Shown one piece after another: positions 1-5,585 of a stretch of 5,588 nt of DNA; positions within the stretch are counted from its first letter, which is position 1; each line of letters opens with the position of its first letter. Both the position numbers and the translations under genes were made by a program. This DNA is from JANRLJ01 sp034437895 (GTDB taxonomy: Bacteria > Chloroflexota > Anaerolineae > Aggregatilineales > Phototrophicaceae), in contig DAOTTO010000313.1 of NCBI GenBank assembly GCA_034437895.1, positions 1 to 5,588 of the forward strand, in the 5' to 3' direction. Below the pieces are notes generated by a model. That model did not search any database. It was given only the letters and a program-made list of their open reading frames with translations, and was not told the DNA's origin.

Positions 1-437
1 ACGGTTTTTTCTTCTACGTCCACCACCCACACCAATGTTCCGGCGGCCTGATAATTGGCGATTTTAACGCGCATTTTTTCGTCTTCGTTGCCCGGCGAGA
101 GGACTTCAACCGCTAAATCCGGCGGATTCGGGATGTAGCCATTTCTGTAGGCCAATTCGGGCTGCTTGGCATACGTGATAAACCCGACATCAGGGATATA
201 GCGCTCACCCGACACCCAATAGCCGCCGTCCGCGCCTGTCAGATAACCGATGTCGTTTTGCTGTAGATACATAAAGAGAAAACCAGAGATACGTACACCC
301 GTATTGGAAGATGCAGGATTTGAGACCACTTCGACAATCTCCCCACCAATAAATTCAAATTCACGCTCCACATTTTCAGGACTCAGCGCGAAGGCTTCAA
401 ATTCCTCCACCGTTATCGTTTTTAATTCCATCGTCAC
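1..437 (-). CDS. Uma2-family (DUF820) putative endonuclease, C-terminus cut by window edge
   Basis: Partial gene; about 145 codons are visible and the C-terminus lies beyond the left edge. The sequence shows the Uma2/DUF820 pattern, a PD-(D/E)xK nuclease fold: an N-terminal 'TVEEFEAF' helix, 'EREFEFIGGEIVE', then 'YIPDVGFI' (Asp83), 'PDLAVEVLSP' (Glu111) and 'MRVKIANYQAAG' (Lys125), matching the expected catalytic D, E and K in order. Family members are numerous in cyanobacteria and Chloroflexota; nuclease activity is inferred from the fold and the cellular role is not settled. Start choice: a GAGG at 450-447 lies 9 nt before GTG 437 but 15 nt before ATG 431, so GTG is preferred; ATG would shorten the protein by two residues. 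It lies 54 nt downstream of the antitoxin-like gene on the same strand and may share its transcript. The visible part is intact. Confidence 0.88.
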   Translation of the reverse strand, partial: MTMELKTITVEEFEAFALSPENVEREFEFIGGEIVEVVSNPASSNTGVRISGFLFMYLQQNDIGYLTGADGGYWVSGERYIPDVGFITYAKQPELAYRNGYIPNPPDLAVEVLSPGNEDEKMRVKIANYQAAGTLVWVVDVEEKT

Positions 438-491
438 GGGTTTACGCCTCAAATACTTTTGTGTGATTATCGTATCATACGCTTTATGAGT

Positions 492-731
492 CTAATCAAT
501 CTTATTTAGAATTTCAGAAACCCCTTGATCGCCGCGTTCAATGGGGTCATTAGCAAGGCTGCCTGCCATTTCGTCGATAAATTGAAACCAATCTTGGCGT
601 TTTGCCTCATCGGTTGATGTAGGTAGCGCATCCCGCAGTGCTTTCGCCAGCAGTTCCATGAGCTGCGCTTGTTCTTTAGGCGAAAGTTGCAATGCCAGCG
701 TCGAAACTTGATTCAATGTCACATCGCTCAT
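492..731 (-). CDS. Small antitoxin-like protein (79 aa)
   Basis: Complete 79-residue, charged, probably mainly helical protein. The N-terminal half carries 'LALQLSPKEQAQLMELLAKAL', resembling the 'LSPEEQxxLxxLL' helix of many small VapB/addiction-module proteins. The C-terminal half has 'EMAGSLANDPIERGDQG', a type of segment I associate with small putative antitoxins in cyanobacteria and Chloroflexota. There is no membrane segment or obvious DNA-binding motif. The ATG at 731 has a good Shine-Dalgarno site, GAGG at 742-739, with 7 nt spacing. It starts 30 nt after the PH-like gene and ends 54 nt before the Uma2-like gene, so the three may be one operon. No intact toxin partner adjoins it; a PIN-domain stub lies about 460 nt upstream. 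The antitoxin role is inferred from sequence style and neighbours. It could instead be an accessory protein of the Uma2-like nuclease. Confidence 0.75.
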   Translation of the reverse strand: MSDVTLNQVSTLALQLSPKEQAQLMELLAKALRDALPTSTDEAKRQDWFQFIDEMAGSLANDPIERGDQGVSEILNKID

Positions 732-761
732 TTTGTATCCTCAAATATGATTGGCGCGTTT

Positions 762-1136
762 TTAAAAACTATTTCCTATTTTGCTCGGTACTTTTCGGCT
801 CAATATTTGGTTTACCTCTTCATAATGCTTACGCCAAAATGAAATAGTTAAACTTGGAAAAAAGGAAATTCTTTTAGTATAAATTCGGGTTTGTAAAGGA
901 AATAAACTAATCTTAGAAATATCTGCCCAATTTACAAAGCGCTTCTTCAACGGGCCACGTACCAAGATACCATCTTCGTAGATAACTATGTCTGCTGAAA
1001 TTTCAAACTGAAGATATAACATCCTATTCAGTACGACGCACCAAATGATACATTCGCTCAATCTAAATATCCCAAATTGAAAAACTAGATAGATGACGAA
1101 AATTTGAAAAGATAAATAGGTGACGCATACCACCAC
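762..1136 (-). CDS. Hydrophobic-leader protein with bacterial PH-like domain
   Basis: 124-residue ORF. Residues 4-36 are strongly hydrophobic and aromatic, enough for one or two membrane segments. From about residue 40 the pattern 'FEISADIVIYEDGILVRGPLKKRFVNWADISKI' followed by 'LTISFWRKHYEEVNQILSRK' resembles bacterial PH domains (YcxB-like): alternating strands, a basic turn, the W-x-D-I element, and a closing helix. Such proteins are usually small membrane-associated proteins of unknown function. The start is GTG at 1136; the frame is open back to a TAG at 1193-1191 but holds no ATG there, and the first internal ATG is residue 39 (1022). The Shine-Dalgarno is poor (AAAGG about 12 nt upstream). 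The coding DNA is visibly AT-rich beside its neighbours. The weak start and the adjacent broken toxin make an N-terminal truncation possible. Its stop is 30 nt before the antitoxin-like gene. Confidence 0.55.
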   Translation of the reverse strand: MVVCVTYLSFQIFVIYLVFQFGIFRLSECIIWCVVLNRMLYLQFEISADIVIYEDGILVRGPLKKRFVNWADISKISLFPLQTRIYTKRISFFPSLTISFWRKHYEEVNQILSRKVPSKIGNSF

Positions 1137-1194
1137 TTTTGCAATGAGCCTTTCTGGACAATCTATAAGGATGTCTGAATTATTATTCGTCTAC

Positions 1195-1263
1195 TTACCT
1201 CTGCTTTTTAATGTATTCTTGCTTGGCTAAAGCACTTGTATCAACAAAATAAACCGTTACCAT
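1195..1263 (-). pseudogene. Truncated PIN-domain (VapC-like) toxin, N-terminal stub
   Basis: A 22-codon ORF that opens 'MVTVYFVDTSALAK', the hallmark first strand of PIN-domain ribonuclease toxins: hydrophobic strand, the first catalytic Asp (Asp8), then T/S-A-L. After residue 14 the similarity stops; it continues 'QEYIKKQR' and hits TAA at 1197-1195. A working PIN domain needs roughly 120-140 residues and three more acidic positions, none of which I find in any frame downstream before the PH-like gene. The ATG at 1263 overlaps the end of the upstream small ORF (ATGGTAA, 1263-1257), the translational coupling usual for toxin-antitoxin pairs. This is best read as a deletion relic. The match is short but the motif is distinctive. 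Confidence 0.6.
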
Positions 1264-1343
1264 TCACCTCGATCTTCGTTGACCAAATCGAGAATAGTTT
1301 TTGCGCCAGCTATAGCTGCTTTAAGTTTCAGGGCGAACATCAT
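1257..1343 (-). CDS. Small ORF overlapping the PIN stub, possible antitoxin remnant (28 aa)
   Basis: 28-residue ORF 'MMFALKLKAAIAGAK...' ending 'LVNEDRGEW'. It has a well-placed Shine-Dalgarno site (GAGG at 1353-1350, 6 nt before the ATG at 1343) and its stop overlaps the ATG of the PIN stub by 7 nt. That layout is what is expected of an antitoxin gene directly before its toxin. The length is far below a usual antitoxin (about 60-90 residues), so it may be the tail of a truncated antitoxin or a leader peptide that arose after deletion. I recognise no family from the sequence alone. Support comes from the ribosome site and the coupling; translation is unproven. Confidence 0.35.
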   Translation of the reverse strand: MMFALKLKAAIAGAKTILDLVNEDRGEW

Positions 1344-1367
1344 CAGTTTCCTCAGAGGTTTTTTTGA

Positions 1368-1408
1368 GGAGATGCAGGGGCGAATCGTCGATTCGCCCCT
1401 GCGGAGAT
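1368..1408. repeat. 29-bp perfect palindrome flanked by 6-bp direct repeats (REP/MITE-like insertion)
   Basis: Positions 1374-1386 (GCAGGGGCGAATC) and 1390-1402 are perfect inverted repeats around a 3-nt centre, GTC. The palindrome is immediately flanked on both sides by GGAGAT (1368-1373 and 1403-1408), as expected for a target-site duplication. It lies 18 nt past the stop of the long secreted-protein gene. The hairpin would be very stable, but there is no U-tract after it on either strand, so it is not a standard intrinsic terminator; it may still protect the 3' end or slow polymerase. Similar GGGGCGAATC...GATTCGCCCC palindromes are, as I recall, dispersed in Chloroflexota and cyanobacterial genomes. 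Confidence 0.75.
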
Positions 1409-1420
1409 CATATTGAAACG

Positions 1421-4336
1421 TTATTCGCCTTCAGCTTCGGCGGCGGGGCGCGCCAGCGTGAATTCAATCACAACCGGGTTGCCGTTGTAATCTTGCACCG
1501 CCACTTCGATGCGCCCGTCTTCTGGCACAACAAATTCAAACATCAGGTTAGAGACGCGCCCGATACTTTGGTCGGCAAGCGTTACGCCATTTTGGGTGAC
1601 GGTGATGCGCGGTTCGCTGTTCACGGTGGTCAGCAAGCGCGCGCCGAGTTGGATCGTCTCGCCCGCTGTACCTTCAAAGACCAGCGTACCGAGATATTGT
1701 TTGTCGCTCAGGCGGACGATTTGCGTTTCGCCCGTGACGAGATCAGGCACCGAGGCATTTTCGACGATCAAGTTGAACGTGCCGTCGTCGCCGGGGATAT
1801 AGGAGCGAATCACCAGTTGATACGTTCCATCTTCGGTCACTTGATAGCGCAGTTCAGGATCGAAGCCCTGTCCGCCGTCATCGTCGGAAGCGACTTCAAA
1901 GCCGTCGGGGCCGATCAATGAAAGGCGGGTATCCACCGTCCCTTGGCTCTGGACGATGACGGTGATGGTATCGCCAATCGCGCCTTCGATGCTGTAATAA
2001 AGCACATCTTGGCCTTCTTCCGCGAAGCTACTACGGGCGCGATAGCCATAGCTGATCGCCACCGGATCAATGCGGTTGAGGGTTAAGTTGTATGGCTGGT
2101 CAGTCGTCGTGTCGTAGCTGGTAATGGTGATGACGTAATCGCCTGTTTCGGGCAGCACATAGGGCCCAAGGATTTCTGTGCCACCATAACCCTGGACGTT
2201 GGTCGTTCCGCCTGTCAGTCGCGCATAGACCGAAAAACTATCCGTCGTCAGGTCGAGGCTTACGATGTCGCCTGCCGTACCCGTGAAGCGGTACACCGAA
2301 ATGGGGGTGATGCTGCTGATTGCGCCTTCCACCGTTTGGGTGTATTCAATCGGGTCAACGGTGGCGGTGGCGAGGGACAGGGTAAAGCTGCCCGTCGCGG
2401 GGGCGCTATCGTTGCTGCTGCCGTAGCTGGTCGCCGTAATGGTGTACGTGCCGCTTTCGGTGATGCTGTAGGGCCCGATGCGCGAGTCGAGGTTGCCTGC
2501 GCTGTCATCATCGCGCTGGATTTCTGTGCCGTCGGCATCCAACAGCAGTAAGTAGGTATCAAAATCCTCAGCGATCATCGTGATCGAGATTAAATCTCCG
2601 GCTGCGGCCTCAAAGGTGTAGTCGATGCTGGGTGTGTTCTCCGTAAGGCTGCCGCTGACGGTATCTCCGATGCTAATCGCTTCAACTGCTGTCGTTGTGG
2701 GCGTGTCCGTCTGCGTAACGGGTGCGCCGTCGGCTGATACGCTTAAGGTGTAGTCGCCTTCGCCGAACAGGTCGCCTTCGGAGCTGACCGCCCGGAAGCT
2801 GGTCACGATGATGGTGTAAGTGCCATCTTCTGGCAGTCTATAGGTGATTTGCGCGTTGAGTTGTCCGGCGCTGTCATCATCTTCTGCATACAGGTTGCCC
2901 TCGGTATCTTGCAGTTGCAGATACGGGTCAAAATCTGTCGAACTCAGCGTAATCGTCACATCTTGTCCAGCAGTGCCTTCAAAGGTCAAGGCAGCCGACG
3001 CTTCGGTCAAGGTGCCGCTGACGGTATCGCCAATGGCAATTGTGCCATCCGCCGACGGAGGTTGGGTCGTCGTATTATTGTCGGTTTGATTGTTGTCGGG
3101 CGCTGTGCCGTCTGATGAGAGGGCAAGTGTAAAGTCGCCGCCTGCGGTGTCTGTACCGCCGCTGGTCACGGCGCGATAGCTCGTCACGAGGATGGTATAT
3201 GCGCCGTCTTCCTCAATCGTATAAACGACCTGAGCATTTAAACGTCCGGCGCTGTCATCATCTTCCGCCAATATGTCGCCGCCAGCGTTCACCAACTGGA
3301 GATAGGTATCGAAATCGGTGGAGGTCGCCGTAATGGTGATGGTTTGTCCGGCGCTGCCATCAAAGGTAAAGCCAGTGGACGCGCCATCAAGTGTTCCTTC
3401 CACCGTGTCGCCAAGCGCAATCGTGCCGTCAGCGTTGGGGGGCTGGGTGGTTGTGTTGCTATCCGGCTGCGTGTTATCTGGGGCGGAACCATCGGCTGAG
3501 AGGCTCAGGGTGAAATCGCCGGGGGCGAATTCGCTGCCTTCGGAGCGCACTTCGCGCAGGCTGGTGGCGATAATGGTATAGGTGCCGTCGGCTTCTAGCG
3601 TATAGATGATCTGCGAATCCAACCGTCCGGCGCTGTCATCATCTTCCGCCACTTGGCTGCCATTTTCGTCTAGGAGCAGCAGATAACTGTCGAAATCTTC
3701 CGAAATGAGCGTAATCGTCACTTCTTGATTAGCTGTACCGTCGAAGGCATACGCGAGGCGCGGGTCATCTTGGGTCAGCGTACCTTCAATGGTGTCCCCG
3801 ATGCCAATCGTACCCGGTTCGGTGGATTGCTGCGTCTGATTTTGTTGGCTTTGCGGTGTCGATGTCGGAGATGTAGGTGTCGGGGTAGCATCGCCACTGT
3901 TGTTATTGGGTGTTGATGTGCCATCACCATTCAGGGCGAGGGTAAAATCGCCTTCCTGGAAGAATTCACCGTTAGAGCTAAATTCACGCAGGCTGGTTGC
4001 CACAATCGTGTATTCGGCATCGTCCGGCAGGGTAAAGACGATTTGCGAATCCAGTCGTCCGGCGCTGTCGTCATCTTCAACCAAGACATCCCCGTTGGCA
4101 TCTTGCAACAGGAGATAAGAATCGAAATCGTCAGAAGTCAGCGTAATCGTGACCTCGACATCAGCCTGCCCCTCAAAGAGGTAAAGGGCGCGGCGCAGGG
4201 TATCGCTAAGTGTTCCGTTTACGGTGTCGCCGAGAGTAATGGTTTCTGCATCCTGCTGGGCGGAAACGACGATGACACCGAGCATCATCATCGCAAGTAG
4301 CGCAAGGACGAGAAGCAATTTACGCGCATGATTCAT
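1421..4336 (-). CDS. Secreted multi-domain PPC-repeat protein (971 aa)
   Basis: Complete gene. Residues 1-26 are a Sec signal peptide: basic 'MNHARK', a hydrophobic core, and a likely cleavage after VSA. The rest is a string of modules resembling bacterial pre-peptidase C-terminal (PPC, PF04151) beta-sandwiches at about 33-135, 175-280, 304-406, 431-534 and 553-656, with divergent ones at about 664-754, 766-858 and 868-962. The typical module runs 'IxxGDTVxGTL...YxFxGxAGxxVTITL...DFDxYLxLxDxxGxxxAEDDDSAGxLxxQIxYTLxEDGxYTIxxTS' and ends 'GDFTLSLS'. Linkers after modules 1-4 are rich in Thr, Asn, Gln and Pro. No peptidase, sortase signal, S-layer domain or C-terminal anchor is seen, so a released or loosely bound envelope protein is inferred; adhesion, matrix or polymer binding are possible roles. 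The acidic DDDSAG loops could bind Ca2+. Start: AAAAGGA at 4351-4345 lies 8 nt before ATG 4336. The gene stands alone. Confidence 0.93.
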   Translation of the reverse strand: MNHARKLLLVLALLAMMMLGVIVVSAQQDAETITLGDTVNGTLSDTLRRALYLFEGQADVEVTITLTSDDFDSYLLLQDANGDVLVEDDDSAGRLDSQIVFTLPDDAEYTIVATSLREFSSNGEFFQEGDFTLALNGDGTSTPNNNSGDATPTPTSPTSTPQSQQNQTQQSTEPGTIGIGDTIEGTLTQDDPRLAYAFDGTANQEVTITLISEDFDSYLLLLDENGSQVAEDDDSAGRLDSQIIYTLEADGTYTIIATSLREVRSEGSEFAPGDFTLSLSADGSAPDNTQPDSNTTTQPPNADGTIALGDTVEGTLDGASTGFTFDGSAGQTITITATSTDFDTYLQLVNAGGDILAEDDDSAGRLNAQVVYTIEEDGAYTILVTSYRAVTSGGTDTAGGDFTLALSSDGTAPDNNQTDNNTTTQPPSADGTIAIGDTVSGTLTEASAALTFEGTAGQDVTITLSSTDFDPYLQLQDTEGNLYAEDDDSAGQLNAQITYRLPEDGTYTIIVTSFRAVSSEGDLFGEGDYTLSVSADGAPVTQTDTPTTTAVEAISIGDTVSGSLTENTPSIDYTFEAAAGDLISITMIAEDFDTYLLLLDADGTEIQRDDDSAGNLDSRIGPYSITESGTYTITATSYGSSNDSAPATGSFTLSLATATVDPIEYTQTVEGAISSITPISVYRFTGTAGDIVSLDLTTDSFSVYARLTGGTTNVQGYGGTEILGPYVLPETGDYVITITSYDTTTDQPYNLTLNRIDPVAISYGYRARSSFAEEGQDVLYYSIEGAIGDTITVIVQSQGTVDTRLSLIGPDGFEVASDDDGGQGFDPELRYQVTEDGTYQLVIRSYIPGDDGTFNLIVENASVPDLVTGETQIVRLSDKQYLGTLVFEGTAGETIQLGARLLTTVNSEPRITVTQNGVTLADQSIGRVSNLMFEFVVPEDGRIEVAVQDYNGNPVVIEFTLARPAAEAEGE
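2369..4240 (-). repeat. Array of five closely related PPC-module coding repeats
   Basis: Five modules of about 103-106 codons, each with the DDDSAG motif (residues 88-93, 232-237, 359-364, 486-491, 609-614). DNA identity is high around this motif: a 27-nt stretch at 3244-3270 recurs exactly at 3625-3651, its first 22 nt recur at 2863-2884, and a near copy starts at 4057. The linkers before modules 3 and 4 are also near-copies, both containing TTTQPP followed by 'ADGTIA-IGDTV' with few changes. This indicates internal duplication of a module plus its linker. Confidence 0.85.
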
Positions 4337-4624
4337 CTAAATAATCCTTTTCAGTACCATCGCAAGTATGCCTATTGTAAGTCAAATTCCCGAATCCGCC
4401 TATTAAAGGTCGATGATGCGGAGGGCAGTCGTTAGGTTGTATTTCCTTCCGACGTGCTTTGTGCTACATTACAACAACGCACGAGAAAAGGATAAAGTTC
4501 CCGATGCTGCGGTAAAAGGTAAAAAGCTAAGGCAAATTACGCAAAAGAAGAAATAATTTTTTACAGTTTGCTCGCTTGGTTTTGTAAAATTGTGATAAAT
4601 GGCTAATGACTGAGGGTTACTTTT
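4337..4624. promoter_or_regulatory. Divergent intergenic region, probable promoters for both flanking genes
   Basis: 288 bp without a convincing gene lies between the divergent starts of the PPC-string gene (ATG 4336, minus) and the DUF6391-like gene (ATG 4625, plus), so both promoters should lie here. On the plus strand a candidate -10 is TAAAAT at 4585-4590, with TTTACA at 4560-4565 as a -35, but the 19-nt spacer is long. On the minus strand a TACAAT (4379-4374) is a possible -10 with no good -35. The stretch 4540-4600 is AT-rich. I find no strong inverted repeat, riboswitch-like structure or terminator. The divergent layout is clear; the individual promoter elements are weak guesses. Confidence 0.4.
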
Positions 4625-5170
4625 ATGATTGAACAGATGGCGGAAGCTGCCAAACCAATTCTCGATTTTCCGATTATCCGGCGGGTGCGCCGTAATCATG
4701 CACTGGAACACGCCACGATCCATCTTTTGAGCCGGATGAACCGTACCCTCCGTATGGCGGGGCGCAGTTCGGATGGCGGATTCATCCTCGTGGGCGAAGT
4801 GCCGACGGATCAGGTCGAAAATGCCGTGAGTGATGCGCTAAAACGGCTGAACAATGGCGAAAGCAATTTGGCACTTCATCCCAACTGCGGCACGAATCTC
4901 GTTACGGCGGGGGCGCTCACGACGATGGCAGCGCTGGTGGGATTGGGCAACAAAAGTAAGCCAATCACGGCGGATCGCATCTCGTGGACGATGAGCTTGA
5001 TGATTATGGCGATTATTGTAGCGCAGCCGCTCGGTATGACGCTGCAAAAGCATGTGACCACCGATGGCGACCCCGGTGATCTGGAAGTCGTCAGCATCAC
5101 GCGGCGCGAAGTCCCTTGGATTTTTGGCGGTGTCATCACGCTGCACAACATCATCACGCGGCGGGGATAG
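4625..5170 (+). CDS. DUF6391-like membrane protein (181 aa)
   Basis: Complete gene. The protein resembles the DUF6391 family known to me from cyanobacteria and Chloroflexota; no function is established. Visible parts: 'NHALEHATIH' at residues 24-33 (His25, Glu28, His29, His33), 'RMAGRSSDGGF' at 43-53, a charged helix 'TDQVENAVSDALKRL' at 61-75, and 'LALHPNCGTNLVTAG' at 82-96 (His85, Cys88). Two hydrophobic segments follow, at about 92-109 and 119-140, then a soluble tail containing His143 and His174. The HxxEH plus HPNC pattern could form a metal or cofactor site; this is inference. Start: GAGGG at 4612-4616 is 8 nt before ATG 4625. It leads a plus-strand cluster, and the next ATG is 7 nt after its stop, so co-transcription is likely. 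Confidence 0.85.
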   Translation: MIEQMAEAAKPILDFPIIRRVRRNHALEHATIHLLSRMNRTLRMAGRSSDGGFILVGEVPTDQVENAVSDALKRLNNGESNLALHPNCGTNLVTAGALTTMAALVGLGNKSKPITADRISWTMSLMIMAIIVAQPLGMTLQKHVTTDGDPGDLEVVSITRREVPWIFGGVITLHNIITRRG

Positions 5171-5177
5171 TAGGTCT

Positions 5178-5381
5178 ATGAACACATCCAATTCGGCAGC
5201 GCGGCAGGCGGCGCTGGTGATTTTGTTTATCCTGATGGTCGCCTTTGGCCTTAGCACCAGTTTGCGCTTTATGGGCAGTACACAGTTGGCACTGCAAATC
5301 TGCCTAGGTGCGGTGGGCTTAATCGTGTTGGTGTTGGTAGTGGGGGCGGTCATCGTGGCGGCGAATAGAAATAGGCCGTAA
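5178..5381 (+). CDS. Small two-helix membrane protein (67 aa)
   Basis: 67-residue protein not recognised as a named family. A short polar N-terminus ('MNTSNSAARQ') precedes two hydrophobic segments at about residues 11-28 and 37-61, split by 'STSLRFMGSTQ', and it ends in a basic tail 'NRNRP', which predicts an inner-membrane hairpin. The frame is open upstream to an ATG at 5064, but that stretch lies inside the DUF6391-like gene in another frame and reads as non-native sequence, so ATG 5178 is chosen. It sits 7 nt after the upstream stop with only a weak AGG close by, which suggests translational coupling. A helper role for the DUF6391-like protein is a guess from position alone. Confidence 0.65.
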   Translation: MNTSNSAARQAALVILFILMVAFGLSTSLRFMGSTQLALQICLGAVGLIVLVLVVGAVIVAANRNRP

Positions 5382-5388
5382 CGCAGCG

Positions 5389-5574
5389 ATGGAAAATTCA
5401 CAAGTTTGCCCTGAATGCGGCGCTGTGTGGGTGGACGGCATCACCTGCCAGGATCATTTTCATCAGATCAGGACTTTCGCTTACCTCACCCCCCGGCCCC
5501 CTCTCCAACACTTGGAGAGGGGGAGAAAAACGCATCTTGAAGTCCCCTCTCCATGCAATGGGGAGGGGATTTAG
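5389..5574 (+). pseudogene. DUF5946-like zinc-ribbon protein, disrupted after ~26 codons
   Basis: The ORF opens 'MENSQVCPECGAVWVDGITCQDHFHQ', which matches the N-terminus I associate with DUF5946 family proteins of Chloroflexota: a CPxCGA knuckle followed by TCQDxFHQ. Family members continue with a long His-rich domain to about 150 residues. Here the frame leaves the family pattern at about residue 27 and enters a palindromic repeat element at 5481, giving a low-complexity tail rich in Pro, Arg and Glu and a TAG stop at 5572-5574. The 61-residue product is therefore probably non-functional, or a bare zinc-knuckle peptide. The start is 7 nt after the upstream stop with no good ribosome site. 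Whether the rest of the gene resumes beyond 5588 cannot be seen. Confidence 0.6.
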
Positions 5575-5585
5575 GGGTGGGGTAA
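5481..5585. mobile_element. MITE-like palindromic element (~105 bp)
   Basis: The ends form imperfect terminal inverted repeats: TTACCTCACCCC (5481-5492) against GGGGTGGGGTAA (5574-5585), 11 of 12 positions matching. Inside are two strong hairpins. The first has a perfect 12-bp stem, 5497-5508 with 5512-5523, and loop CAC. The second pairs 5543-5554 with 5558-5569 around loop GCA, with one G-T wobble. It has no coding capacity of its own, so any movement would depend on a transposase in trans. The C-rich/G-rich layout resembles dispersed repeats seen in many Chloroflexota and cyanobacterial genomes. A target-site duplication cannot be judged because the window ends 3 nt past the right end. Confidence 0.65.

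Noticed and set aside
471..481. CGTATCATACG as an operator upstream of the Uma2-like gene
   Set aside because: Five-bp arms around one base are too short to stand out from chance, and nothing else supports a binding site.
250..489. Plus-strand 79-codon ORF
   Set aside because: It lies antisense to the clear Uma2-family reading frame, has no family resemblance and no ribosome site.
1351..1366. CCTCAGAGG followed by seven T as a plus-strand terminator
   Set aside because: The palindrome has a single-base centre, so the real stem would be about 3 bp; no plus-strand gene ends upstream of it.
1374..1402. Intrinsic terminator for the PPC-string gene
   Set aside because: The hairpin is strong but no U-tract follows on the minus strand (an A-run does), and the 6-bp flanking repeats favour an inserted palindrome.
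1364..1921. Plus-strand 185-codon ORF and similar plus-strand ORFs across 1500-4300
   Set aside because: They are antisense shadows of the PPC-string gene; their repeated Arg/Val-rich text mirrors the coding repeats of the minus strand.
2369..4240. CRISPR array suggested by the regularly spaced repeats
   Set aside because: The repeats sit in frame inside one coding sequence at 381-nt spacing and encode a protein motif; spacing and content do not fit a CRISPR array.
4469..4723. Minus-strand 84-codon ORF crossing the start of the DUF6391-like gene
   Set aside because: It overlaps the well-supported plus-strand start and its ribosome site, and its sequence shows no domain.
5064..5177. N-terminal extension of the two-helix membrane protein to ATG 5064
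   Set aside because: The extension is encoded inside the upstream gene in another frame and reads as Ser/Arg-rich shadow sequence; ATG 5178 is the natural start.
4838..5401. Minus-strand 187-codon ORF
   Set aside because: Antisense to the DUF6391-like and two-helix membrane genes; composition is odd (Arg/Thr/His-rich) and no motif is visible.
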